From: Metaphire vulgaris
Lineage: Eukaryota > Annelida > Clitellata > Crassiclitellata > Megascolecidae
NCBI GenBank assembly: GCA_018105865.1
Contig: JACLAT010000155.1
Span: 1 to 64,000 of the forward strand
Length of the DNA stretch: 64,000 nucleotides
Direction: 5' to 3'
Shown: positions 11,672-22,190 of the stretch, piece after piece
How positions within the stretch are numbered: the first letter of the stretch is position 1
Layout: every line of letters starts with the position of its first letter
Notes under the pieces: model-generated
What the model was told of the DNA's origin: nothing
The model's input: the letters and a program-made list of their open reading frames with translations, nothing else
Databases searched by the model: none
Position numbers and translations under genes: made by a program

Positions 11672-11935
11672 AAGCTAAATCCTTCCTTTTCTAAAATCAT
11701 ATTCTCCATAGCTGTAACAACCTAGCCTCACTGTCCTTTGGATGTTGACTATTGCCTGGCTGATAATATACCTTCCCATAGCTATTTTAGGAGTCTCCAT
11801 CATTGGACACATTCAAGAAACGTCTCAAATCCTGGCTATTCAGAACTAGTTATTTTGTTATTTAGTTATGTAATGTGTTCGCCCAGTTTTTCGGCTAGTC
11901 AATACATTAACCTTGACTATACTTACTTATGCATA
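11672..11935 (+). pseudogene. Chimeric LINE 3' tail
   Basis: About 11672-11795 matches the 3' tail of the LINE at 14.2-15.6 kb. From GGAGTCTCCATCA onward it matches the 3' tail of the different LINE at 20.86-21.0 kb. Two families joined in the middle of homologous C-terminal sequence suggest template switching or recombination. Confidence 0.6.
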
Positions 11936-11939
11936 CACA

Positions 11940-12135
<196 letters not shown>

Positions 12136-12137
<2 letters not shown>

Positions 12138-12790
12138 ATAGCGTTCAGCGTGTCAAGAAAACATCATCGCTGTTCGAATAAAGTAAAGTACAGTACAGTT
12201 TATTTTCCAATTCATAAATAAATAAGCTGGCAAATGTCATTATGGCATGTGGTCAGGGCTGGATTAATCATTAGGCAAACAAGACACGTGCCTAGGGCAC
12301 CACGCGTTTGGGGCACCACAAGTCCTCAAGAAAATGTGTATATTGTCCCGGTGTAGCATATTATAATGACTCCCATATAATAATAACTCCCCTCTCATTA
12401 TTATATGTATAATAAAGACCCTCATTATTATATATAATAATAACTCTATATTATAATAACTCCCAGAAGAAGTAGGCCTAAAAAATGAAAAATAACCCCA
12501 ATTTATAAAAATGTCTCTAAAATGGTTATATGAAATTATAGACCCATTTCCAATCTCCCAGTTTTCCTAAAATTCCTGAAAGGGCAATGTTTACCAGAAT
12601 GTTAAACTACTTAGATGCATTTAATATGCTATCCAGTGATCAATATGGTTTCAGCCCTATTTTTCCACTTAAATGCCAATAATGAATTTAATTTATACCA
12701 AAACAACAAATTTTGAATCCCACAAGCACACTATTTGGAAAACGTTTGGTGCTCTAGACCATGGTATCTCAGCTGCCTTCTGAAAAACTA
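12136..12790. repeat. Copy of the 21.08-21.77 kb module: LINE trailer plus fold-back element, one arm lost
   Basis: GTAATAGCGTTCAGCGTGTC through AGGGCACCACG to CCGGTGTAGCATATTATAAT matches 21080-21300 closely. Then comes the AT-rich arm (12350-12475), and an interior in which PISNLPVF-, LDAFNMLSSDQYGF-like codons show a decayed reverse-transcriptase piece. The second arm is missing here, so the element is truncated near 12790. Confidence 0.65.
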
Positions 12791-12959
12791 ATCATCTATC
12801 GAGCGTTGAGAACCCGAGCGTCGGAAACCCTGTTGATATAACGCCGTTGCTAGAATTGGAGCGCCGTGGAAATGTCACATAAAGCGAAGGCAGATGTTAA
12901 ATGTTACCGATTGAAAACTGCTTATTGAGGCAAAACAGGAGAAAAGGTATAATTGAGTT

Positions 12960-13385
12960 GGACGCTTCATTCGCTTCTACTTGGCATTTCACAATATTTG
13001 CTTAGCTGTTTGTTTACCCGACGCCTTTCGATGATGACCAGATTGAGAACCTTTCCTCATTACTAACATCGCTCGCTTCATTCGCTTCTAGTTGGCATTT
13101 CACAATATTTGCCCGTCGCCGTTTGTTTACCCAACGCCCTTCGATGATGACCAGATTTAGAACCTTTCCTCTATACTAACATTGCTCGCTTCTAGTTGGC
13201 ATTTAACAATAGTTGTTTACCCGTCGCCCTCTTCATTGCGGTCTTTTAGGACCACTTAATGGACGGTTCATTCGACGCGGTCATTCTCTTAGGTGCCGAA
13301 AGGTCGTTCGATGAGAACCACAATTAGAACTTTTCCTCTTTACTAACATCGCTTCAATTTCGCATTTCATACATTGAGCGACGCT
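12960..13385. repeat. Degenerate tandem repeat, unit about 110-120 bp
   Basis: The block TTCATTCGCTTCTA-GTTGGCATTTCACAATA...TTTGTTTACCC-ACGCC...TCGATGATGACCAGA is repeated about 3 to 4 times with increasing divergence toward the right. No coding content. Confidence 0.7.
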
Positions 13386-13776
13386 GATTTGCTTCAGCTT
13401 AGCACTTTGGCGGTTTTCTACGTTGACTTTTTATCTAACCAACTCCTTGTTATCTACATTTAATGTTGTACGATTTAGTCTGTTTCTGACGGTTTCTGCT
13501 GTGCGTAACTCTTCCTTAGCAATTGCTAGTCAAGACTTGTCCTTGACTAGCGGTTTGGGTTTGCTGAGATTTATGATTCTAAGACTTGTCCTGCCTCGCT
13601 ACAGTATCATAGGGGTTAGTGTTTCGGTTTAAGGTTTTGCTGAGAGTAACGAATACAATCATAAGAGCTTCGACTGACTTACACAGTTCTAGCGCATTAT
13701 CCGACTATTCCGATCGGCCAAAAACTCGTATCACTGCATTACTAGTCCATCGCCAATCTCAAAGACTTGAATATAA

Positions 13777-13824
13777 ACCTAACCCTAACCCTAACTTTAA
13801 CCCTAACTCTAACCCTAACCCTAA
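13777..13824. repeat. Telomere-type (CCCTAA)n tract, interstitial
   Basis: About eight CCCTAA units, two of them variant (CTTTAA, CTCTAA). The tract marks the exact point where homology to the palindrome arm (59.19 kb onward) begins at ATTCTTATGTAGACGAATC. Confidence 0.9.
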
Positions 13825-14240
13825 TTCTTATGTAGACGAATCTAACAAGCAATACATTAACACGCAAATACTGCTTCATATTTTTTATTTTAAAGAATGG
13901 AAAACACAATAATAACTTTCCTGGAAACTAAAATTAAAACCAAGACAAAAATTTATGCAATATTTGAACACAATTTTCGAAAATGTGGTTGGTTGAAATT
14001 CAAAATGACGACAGAATTTAATCTGTTTCGAAGTCTTGGCAATTGCTTTAAGACATTCCACTCCTTCAGCAATTTCTCTGATACCATGATGCTACCCTAT
14101 CAAGAACACAATTGAGATGTCACGATAATTTGAATTTATAAGCCATACATAATCAGATAATTTCGCAACTGAGTTTTGTATAATTTTTAGCGAAAATTTC
14201 GAATGTGGGAAGATTAATTGCCTAAATGATGCCTCATTGA
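13825..14240. repeat. Diverged copy of the palindrome-arm sequence (59.19-59.62 kb)
   Basis: Runs parallel to 59193-59620 (and inverted to 42.83-43.26 kb) with scattered differences. It stops at CCTCATTGATT, where the LINE at 14.24 kb is inserted, and resumes at 15.58 kb. Confidence 0.85.
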
Positions 14241-15582
14241 TTTCTTTCCTTCTCACCTCATTGATTTTGCTTGAGCGACTCTCTCTTTGGTTTGGCATAT
14301 CTAAAAAAGCTCACAATTGGTTTGCACATTACCTTAAAACTCGGCCTTTTCAAGTGTCCTGTCTCGGCCAAATTTCTCTATCTCACAGTGTAGATTTTGG
14401 AGTGCCTCAAGGATCTGTTTTTGGGCCTATACTGTTCAGCCTTTACACCACACCACACCACTCTCATCTTTAATTAATTCCCTCAATTTAAATCACCAAC
14501 TCTATGCTGATGACACTCGGCTATTCCTTTCCTTCTCACCTTCTTCATTTAATGCATCTATTGTTGTGCTTGAATCTGCATTCTCATCAATCTCTGCATG
14601 GATGTCATCTAATCTCCTCGCTCTTAACCCATCTAAGACAGAGTTTCGTCTAATTGGACTACCCCAACAACTCAAAAATTTGACAATCCTAAGCTAGTTT
14701 TGGCTCCTCACACCACAATAACTTCTGTTCCAACTGCAAGAAATCTAGGATTCAAATTTGGTTATTTACTAAACTTTGAATCACAAATCTCCCAACTTTC
14801 AAAAGCCTGCTATGTTCATATTCGTGATCTTCGTCGCCTGCGCCCTTGCCTCGATACCAAAACTGCTTCCACAATTGCCATCTCAATAGTCCACTCCAAA
14901 TTAGATTACTGTAACTCCCTCTACTATAACCTTCCCAAAGCCTCCATCAACAAATCACAATCAATACAAAATGCACTAGCTCGCGCTGTCATTAGGTCAC
15001 CTAAATTCTCCCATATTTCACCCATACTAAAATCATTACATTGGCTTAAAATAACTGAGCGTATCCATTTATAAGATAATAACACTTACATATAGCTCAC
15101 TTCAGTCATCAAAACCTGTCTACCTTAGATCACTATTAACCCCTCAGCCTCCTCGACCCACACGTTTGTCATCTCATCTCACTCTGTCACGCCCGCTGAA
15201 TCAGTCATCCCTGAAAATTTGCAACCGTGCCTTCTCATACGCTGCACATGAACTTTGGAACTCAATCCCTGCTTCCCTCCGCAGACTTGGACACTTTCAA
15301 ACAATAAAATCCGAATCCTCATTTCCTATAATTCCCACATTATCTTCTCAAGTTTTCAGGTCTAACTCAAATCCTCCATCCTTCCTTTTCCTTAAATCGT
15401 TTCCTCCATAGTTGCAACAGCCTAGCCTCACTGCCCTTCGGATATTGACTATTGAGGGGCTGATCATATACCTTTCCCATAGCTATTTCAAGAGAGACCG
15501 AGCGCCTAAGAATAAGCAGCTACTGTTGTGCTGCTACCCAAAGCGCTATAGAAATCTACGAGATTTTACTTTACTTTTACTT
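14241..15582 (+). pseudogene. Truncated CR1/L2-like LINE, reverse-transcriptase part
   Basis: A 5'-truncated non-LTR retrotransposon inserted into the arm-like sequence. Visible in successive frames are GVPQGSVFGPILFSLY, a YADDTRLFLSF palm motif with the catalytic Asp pair, LDYCNSLYYNLPKASI, HWLKITERI and NRAFSYAAHELWNSIP. The order is that of CR1/L2-type ORFs. At least three frameshifts or stops separate the pieces (near 14475, 14690, 15075). The tail ends in TTACTTTTACTTACTTTA. Related 3' tails occur at 11.7 and 35.6 kb. Confidence 0.85.
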
Positions 15583-16140
15583 ACTTTATATTAATTTAAA
15601 AATTCATTCAAAATACTATTTTCATATTTTAATAAGATTGGAAACGTATGTGTTTTATTTGAGGCTGCTGATATAAACTGCATAAATTATTGGAACACAA
15701 CTCACGAAAACATGCATCTATTAATTGCTTTTTTCACAGTATCCAATTAGAAATTCCTTCAGATGAGGATCCAGCACACAACGCTGTCCAGCAGGGCAGT
15801 TCCGACATAGATGTAATCCGACAGCTTCAACTGGTGGTGATGAAGACGTGTTAACTGCTTGTTCTTCACAGTGACCATAACCACAATCAAGTGGAGGCAG
15901 TGGAACACAATGATCTGTTGGGTCATGGCACTGCACACAATGTGGTATTACTAAACGAAAACACAAAAATTTAACGAATCATTGTTGATTTTCACGAAAA
16001 ATTTTGGCATTGCAATTTCGTTTTAAATGATGTGAAAGAAACAATATTATAACCGATCAATCCGAAAAACTCATCCTCCTGATTTAGATTTTTTCTATAT
16101 AATAAGGAAGACCGAGGGCGTTACATTTAGATGTTATAGT
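15583..16140. repeat. Diverged copy of the palindrome-arm sequence (59.62-60.1 kb and 63.5 kb)
   Basis: Continues the homology after the LINE and contains the cysteine-rich exon on the minus strand. It then joins sequence matching 63.5-63.6 kb, so it lacks the about 3.4 kb of repeats present in the palindrome arms between those points. Confidence 0.8.
15721..15950 (-). CDS. Cysteine-rich secreted protein, terminal exon (gene B)
   Basis: The exon starts after a good 3' splice site (GTTTTCGTTTAG) and ends at a TAA. It encodes about 76 residues with nine cysteines: HCVQC, a GYGHC turn, CRNCPAGQRC and a final GYCEK. The DP-rich start and spacing resemble no family I can name with confidence. It is a paralogue of the exon at 42497-42693 (conserved VQC, PPL-x-CG-x-GHCE, GQRCVLD, CEK). 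The intron phase is 1, which fits the signal-peptide exon at 29691-29784 on the same strand, so I infer a two-exon gene with an intron of about 13.7 kb that now contains LINE insertions. The expected product is a small secreted disulfide-rich protein of about 107 residues. Function unknown. Confidence 0.6.
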
Positions 16141-16275
16141 AATTAATAATAATAATTATGCACTTCTCTAGCACCAGTTCTAATACCCAAGGTATCAATC
16201 GATGGTACTTCAAAATCAATCCGCAAAAGATCCAGGTCATTCCAGAGATCAGTCAGAAGGAGAGAGTGAGACGGA

Positions 16276-18266
16276 CTATGGAGGAAACGCCAATTGAAAG
16301 AGATGCGTCTTAAGTCTCGATCGGAAGATGCTCAATGAATTGGAAGATCTGACAGCCGGAGGGAGAGAGTTCCAGATTTTAGGCCCAGAAATAGAAAAAG
16401 CTCTCTTACCAATTTCCGTGTTGGTTCTAGGTACATTCAACAATGAATCAGCATACCTTGTTGAATGACGATGGTTTGGGTGATTCAACATAGATTTTAA
16501 ATATTGAAGTTGGCCAGACTGCAGTGTTTTAAAACCAGGAGACCAGTTTTGAATAGAATTCTCTGTTCTACCGGCAGCCAGTGTAACTTTTGAAGAATAG
16601 GTTTAATATGATCATGCTTACGAGTTTTTGTAATGGCTCGGGCAATAGAATTCTGAATCCTTTTAAGCTTTTGCATGTTAGATCTGGTCATACCATTGTA
16701 AAGAGAATTGCAATAATCAAGTCTGCTGCTGACAAGGGCGTTTGCAAGAGGAATTAGAGCGGATTTGGGCACAAAATCACGAATTCGTCGAATATCTCTG
16801 ATTTGCATATGAGCAGCTCTGCTGACCGTATTTATGTGATCGTTAAACGACATGCTCTTATCAAATATCACCCCTAGGTTGCGGACAGACTGACTTAGAT
16901 TAACTGAAATGTTGTCAAATATAAATGAATTTATGTCTTCAAATTTACTTAGATTAAATGATGTACAAAGAAGTAAAAACTCAGTTTTTTAAGGGTTAAG
17001 TGCAAGCTTATTATTAAACATCCAAGACTGAACGTTTTGCAGGCAAAGGGACAGATTTTCTAGTGACATGGAGGAGGTTTTATCGTCGAAGGCAATGAAT
17101 AACTGTGTATCGTCAGCATAGAAATGATAGTCAGCAGAGAATTGTGTAAGAAGCGATCCAAGGGGCATTGTATATAAGGTGAAAAGGAGAGGGCCTAAAA
17201 CAGATCCCTGGGGAACACCGAAATCTAATTTAGCTGAGTTTGACTGTGCACCGTTACAATAAACAGACTGACTGCGATGCTTAAGATAGGATGTGAACCA
17301 CTCTAATACAGTACCCGATAAGCCAAACCAATGTTCGAGTCTGTGGAGAAGGATTGCATGATCTATGGTGTCAAAAGCCGCAGACAAATCTAGTAAAATA
17401 AGTGCAGTTACCTTGCCGTTATCCATAGCAGACAAAATATAATCATGAACAGCTAGGAGAGCAGTTTCAGTTGAATGAAATTTTCTATATGCAGATTGTT
17501 TAGGCAATAAAAGATTATGGGATAAAAGATGTACATTTATTCGACTGAGCACAATGCGTTCAACGAGTTTAGATATAAAATTTAAATTTGAAATAGGTCT
17601 ATAGCTAGAAAAATCATTTGGATCGAGTGTTGACTTTTTCAGTAGAGGGTGAACTAGAGCACTAGCATAGGTTGATGGAAAGGTACCTGATGACAGAGAT
17701 AGGTTAACCAAACGGGTAATTACTGGCCCAAGCACATCAAAACACTGCTTAAGGATATCAGCTGGAATAACATCCAGCAGACACTGTTTATTCGGCAATG
17801 AGAAAATAATTTGGCGTATTTCAGACAGATTGGTGGGGCGGAATGCTGTGAATATTGGGGTAGGGGTTTTTGGCAGTGAGCAGTTGTCTTCTGTGGGGTG
17901 TGTTGGAAATTTGAGCCTTATGCTAGATATTTTATCTGAGAAAAATTGTAGAAATTTTTCTGCTAGCTGTTGAGGTGAATTTGACTGAGGTAGTGTACTT
18001 TTTTTGTCTCCATGCAAAAGGTTATTTAAGGAATTCCATAAAGATTTTGGTGAATTCAGATTATCTTTTATCAGATTGGATAGAAACTGGGCTTGGGCAT
18101 TATTGACTAGTTTACGAACATAGCGACATTGCTTCCTAAACCGTTTAAGGTCTGATGGCAGTTTGGAATGACGCCAAGCTCGCTCCAATCTGCTCCTACG
18201 CTGACGTGCATCAGAAATATCTTTGTTGAACCAGGGTTGTGAAGGCCTATCAGTGCTTAAGGTCAA
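16276..18266 (-). pseudogene. LINE reverse transcriptase
   Basis: The 425-codon frame (16989-18266) carries the linker and reverse transcriptase: [54 protein letters not shown] and [11 protein letters not shown] with the catalytic AFDTID and YADD aspartates. The remainder continues in other frames at 16497-16871 (SSRLDYCNSLYNG) and 16276-16491 (KRAFSISGPKIWNSLP). The breaks near 16985 and 16495 make this copy inactive if they are real. Confidence 0.9.
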
Positions 18267-18299
18267 AATTATTTAACAGATTTTTGAACTGCACTGCAT

Positions 18300-18896
18300 G
18301 AATGTCTGTTAAATTATCAGTATGAATGTTAAAGTCGCCAGAGATTATAAGTTCACCAGGAGAGGAAATGAATATCTCCAGAATTGATTGGAATTCTGTC
18401 ATAAAAAGTGCAAAGGATGATGGCGGTCTGTAAAAGTTTAGAAAGGAAATTCTTTTGCTACCAGAATCCAGTGCTCCTGCAATGACCTCAAGTGATTGAA
18501 AAGGTGCACCAGGGACTGACAGATGGGTAAAATTTAGAAATTTTTGTACAAAAAAGCAACTCCGCCACCATTGCCATGCTGTCTAGGATTGCTAAGAAGG
18601 GAAAAATCAGGAGGATGTAAATCAGATAAAAATGATGGAGTATCATTTTGGCGCAGCCATGTCTCATTCAAGGCCAGAATATGGAGAGGAAACTCAATTA
18701 AGTAATTATGCAATGAAGAAGCCTTGTTTCTTATTGAGGCAATATTAAGATGTCCAAAGTTCAAAGATGTTGCAAAAGGACCAGGGTTTAACTCAATATC
18801 ACCTGAGAGTAGCAGAATTAAAAACACATGGACACACCGAGCATTTGACTTATTAACAATGATTCTTGCGCGTTTAAAGCGTCTACTTTTATTCAC
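18300..18896 (-). pseudogene. LINE endonuclease domain with 2A-like peptide
   Basis: The 120-codon frame (18534-18896) begins with a basic stretch and contains SGDIELNPGP, a match to the 2A consensus D-x-E-x-N-P-G-P at which ribosomes skip a peptide bond. The apurinic endonuclease follows: GHLNIASIRNK, ILALNETWL, and in the next frame ISGDFNIHTDN. 2A motifs at this position are known in some APE-type LINEs of invertebrates. The domain is split by a frameshift near 18534. The motif would separate an N-terminal peptide from the endonuclease/reverse transcriptase polyprotein. Confidence 0.8.
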
Positions 18897-19680
18897 TTTT
18901 ATTCAGCAGCATGTCACGTCTGCCAAATAGCAACAGCCTAGTGGAAACCGAGAATTGTGCTGATGGGATGAGGTTAAATGAATTAAAACAAACAGTATTT
19001 TTAAAGAAACAGCATTCAGGATTCAGAACTCTAATGTCTGCATAGTCAAACTCAAACTCGCATCTTAGACTGGGCCAAGTGAGATGCGAGTTCACACGGA
19101 AAAGGAAAATCATGCATAGTGACAGTATTGATTTCATGGTACCGGAGTACTACAGCTATGTGCATGACGAGAGCAGTGAAAAATGGCTGAATCAAACCAG
19201 GAGCAAGCGTTAAATACAGTGTATGTGCCTTAATCAAGTCAGTATTGTCAAGGTGCTTCGATCTGTGGGTCGACTCACAGACTCAGCAAAGTATAAGTAC
19301 CAGACCAATGTTAGTATGTGGAGCTCAGCTAGGGTTAGGGTTAAAAATAGAACTACAGACGTGGCGGGCGCTTGCTACTGGAATGATAAAGCGATGAGTC
19401 ACTGCTTCCAGTTTGCAGTGGAATGGCAGATGGACTGAGGCGATCGAGTTACAACTTTTGAATGACCACTGACCAATGACATTAAAGCTCAGTTTTATTA
19501 TTAGACTGATACTATTATTTCTAAAACTTGAAATTGCTTAATGATATGAGTAAAATTGAACGAGAAAAATACTTCCATGATGTCCTTGATCGGTTGTTGA
19601 GCGCAATTAATGAAGTTTAATCATAGACGCCAGATATAAACATTTTTAAAACGAGATAATCAAGGAGATGAGAACGACCG

Positions 19681-19897
19681 TATAACATAGCATAGCGACA
19701 TCGATTTAGTTTATTATCAGTAATTAATATTTGTCAAGAAAGAAACCATGAGCCATAGGTTTTAAAATCCTTATCACGTATATCATCGAGCAATCATACT
19801 GTATATTATATTATTATATGCACGAATCTTTGCAGTTAGGCATATTACACCTAGACGTGCAATCAGTAGGTTTTTCAGCAGGAAAATAAAACGTATA

Positions 19898-19903
<6 letters not shown>
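19681..19903. repeat. Copy of palindrome-arm sequence (63.6-63.83 kb)
   Basis: TATAACATAGCATAGCGACATCG through AAAATAAAACGTATATAC matches 63605-63830 in the same orientation and 38.62-38.85 kb inverted, with few differences. It is the far flank of the LINE insertion. Confidence 0.9.

Positions 19904-19942
<39 letters not shown>
19903..19942. repeat. (AT)n microsatellite
   Basis: About 38 bases of AT at the junction with the LINE fragment. Confidence 0.9.
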
Positions 19943-19943
<1 letters not shown>

Positions 19944-21003
19944 GATTAATATTCGTTCGTTATCTGCGGTGTCCCACAAGGATCTGTTCTTGGACCCATT
20001 TTGTTTACCCTATACGTGGCTGACTTGATACGTCTCATCCGTCAACACGGGATCCAAGGACACTTTTATGCGGACGACACCCAAATATATGGCGTCTGCT
20101 GGCCCTCGCAGACGCAGCAACTGCTTGAGCGTCTCACTCGGTGTCTGGATGAGATGGCACACTGGCTGAAGTCTAACAGGCTCCAGCTCAATTTCGCTAA
20201 GACGGAGGTCCTCTGGCTCGCCACTGACCGGCATCAACAACAGCTGCCGCGTTCCTGTATCAGGATCAACGACCTCGAGCTACGCCCAGTCGCATCCGTA
20301 CGGAACATGGGTATTTATCTGGACAGTGCAGCGACGATGAAGCTTCATGCAGCTAAGACCGTTGCAAGCTGCTTCGCCTCTCTCCGGCTGATCAAAAGTC
20401 TACGTCGATCAGTCTCCCAAGCCGTCCTAAAGACGCTGGTTGTAGCTCTAGTCCTCACCAGACTAGACTATGGAAATGCCGTTCTCGCTGGATCGCCTGC
20501 CTCTCTACTCGGCAGGTTGCAGTCAGTCCCGAATGGGGCTGCTCGCCTAATTCATCGGTCAGCGCGTTGCGAGCACGTCACTCCGCTGCTTATCGATCTA
20601 CACTGGCTGTCCGTGCCAGAGCGCATAAAGTTTAAACTATCAACTGTCTGTTTATCGTTGCCTGCACGGAACAGGACCGAGCTATCTGGCGACCGACTCG
20701 TACCGAGTTGCGCAGCGTCTCGGATCTTGAAGGCCGTAGACGACTGAGATCATCTACCACGGCTGAACTAATTGTCCCTAGGACGCGTCTCGTCACTGTC
20801 TGTGATCGAGCTTTTCCGGTAGCTGCTGCTCGCGCTTGGAACTCGATTCCTGCAGATATCCAGGAGTCTCCATCACTGGACACATTCAATAAACGTCTCA
20901 AATCCTGGCTATTCAGAACTAGTTATTTTGTTATTTAGTTATGTAATGTGTTCGCCCAGTCTTTCGGCTAGTCACCACATTAACCTTGACTATACTTACT
21001 TAA

Positions 21004-21005
<2 letters not shown>
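19943..21005 (+). pseudogene. 5'-truncated LINE, reverse-transcriptase half and tail
   Basis: Starts inside the reverse transcriptase at [20 protein letters not shown], followed by [11 protein letters not shown] with the catalytic Asp pair, [22 protein letters not shown] and, after a frameshift near 20700, DRAFPVAAARAWNSIPADI. The frame is unusually well kept and GC-richer than its neighbours, so it is a fairly young copy. The 3' trailer (20940-21005) ends at an AC/AT microsatellite, and the same trailer is found at 11.83-11.94 kb. This may be the same family as the truncated endonuclease ORF in the palindrome, which I cannot test here. Confidence 0.85.

Positions 21006-21080
<75 letters not shown>
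21006..21080. repeat. (AC)n(AT)n compound microsatellite
   Basis: AC run then AT run, same arrangement as at 11.94 kb. Confidence 0.95.
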
Positions 21081-21083
<3 letters not shown>

Positions 21084-21295
21084 ATAGCGTTCAGCGTGTC
21101 AAGAAAACATCATCGCTGTTCGAATAAAGTAAAGTACAGTACAGTTTATTTTCCAACTCATAAATAAATAAGCTGGCAAATGTCATTATGGCATGTGGTC
21201 AGGGCTGGATTAATCATTAGGCAAACAAGACACGTGCCTAGGGCACCACGCGTTTGGGGCACCACAAGTCCTCAAGAAAATGTGTGTATTGTCCC

Positions 21296-21900
21296 GGTGT
21301 AGCATATTATAATGACTCCCATATAATAATAACTCCCCCTCTCATTATTATATGTATAATAAAGACCCCTCATTATTATATATAATAATAACTCTCTCTA
21401 TATATTATAATAATTCCCAGAAGAAGTAGGCCTAAAAAATGAAAAATAACCCCAATTTATAAAAAAATGTCTCTAAAATTGTTATATGAAATTTTAGACC
21501 CATTTCCAATCTCCCAGTTTTCCTAAAATTCCTGAAAGGGCAATGTTTACCAGAATGTTAAACTACTTAGATGCATTTAATATGCTATCCAGTGATCAAT
21601 ATGGTTTCAGCCCTATTTTTCCACTTAAATGCCAATAATGAATTTAATTTATACCAAAACAACAAATTTTGAATCCCACAAGCACACTATTTGGAACAAT
21701 CCTCGATATATAAAAAGCTTTTGGTGCTCTAGACCATGGTATCTCAGCTGGCTTCTGAAAAACTAAGGGAGTTATTATAATATAGAGAGAGTTATTATTA
21801 TATATATAATAATGATGGGGGGAGTCATTATTATATATATAATAATGAGGGTGAGTTATTATTATATGGGAGTCATAATAATATACTATACCGGTGTAGC
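21296..21900. mobile_element. Fold-back element with AT-rich inverted arms
   Basis: The left arm (21296-21422) begins CCGGTGTAGCATATTATAAT and holds repeated ATAATAATAACTCCCC. The right arm (about 21768-21900) is its inverted counterpart ending in TACTATACCGG. The interior of about 340 bp carries a decayed reverse-transcriptase piece (LDAFNMLSSDQYGF-like). Partial copies are at 1.66-1.79 kb and 12.35-12.79 kb. No transposase. Confidence 0.7.
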
Positions 21901-22190
21901 ATGTTATAACGACCCCATACTAATATTTATGTAATTACATTTTCGTTTTTAAAATGTAATTATGACTAATCGGAAAATGATACTTTAGCACACCCACTTA
22001 TATTAATTACATAATTTATTCATTTTTCATTTACATCTTTGCACATATTTTTTTCAGGTTGGGACCCCAAGATACAGAATTACCTTATAGTAGGTTTTAT
22101 ATAAGTGATAGTAGTACAAACATATGTCTTAGCAACGGTTTTTCTTTGTTAGTTTTTTGCATAATATTGAACATACCAGCGGTCAGTCAC
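21901..22190. other. Non-coding, nothing recognised
   Basis: AT-rich spacer between the fold-back element and the next LINE tail. Confidence 0.4.

Larger units (their letters stand above)
16144..19680 (-). mobile_element. Near full-length CR1/L2-like LINE with a 2A-like motif
   Basis: The insertion limits come from comparison with the palindrome arm, where the flanks join as TTATAGTAATATAACATAGC. Reading on the minus strand there is a 5' region, an ORF start with a 2A-like motif, an apurinic endonuclease domain, a reverse transcriptase and a 3' tail ending in TAATAATAA repeats. The ORF is broken in several places (between 18534 and 18266, and near 16985 and 16495). Copies of its tail lie at 7.4, 23.8 and 38.1 kb. 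Confidence 0.85.

Noticed and set aside
15721..15950. Ly6/uPAR three-finger domain
   Set aside because: The opening C-x2-C fits loosely, but the order and spacing of the remaining cysteines and the missing CN end do not.
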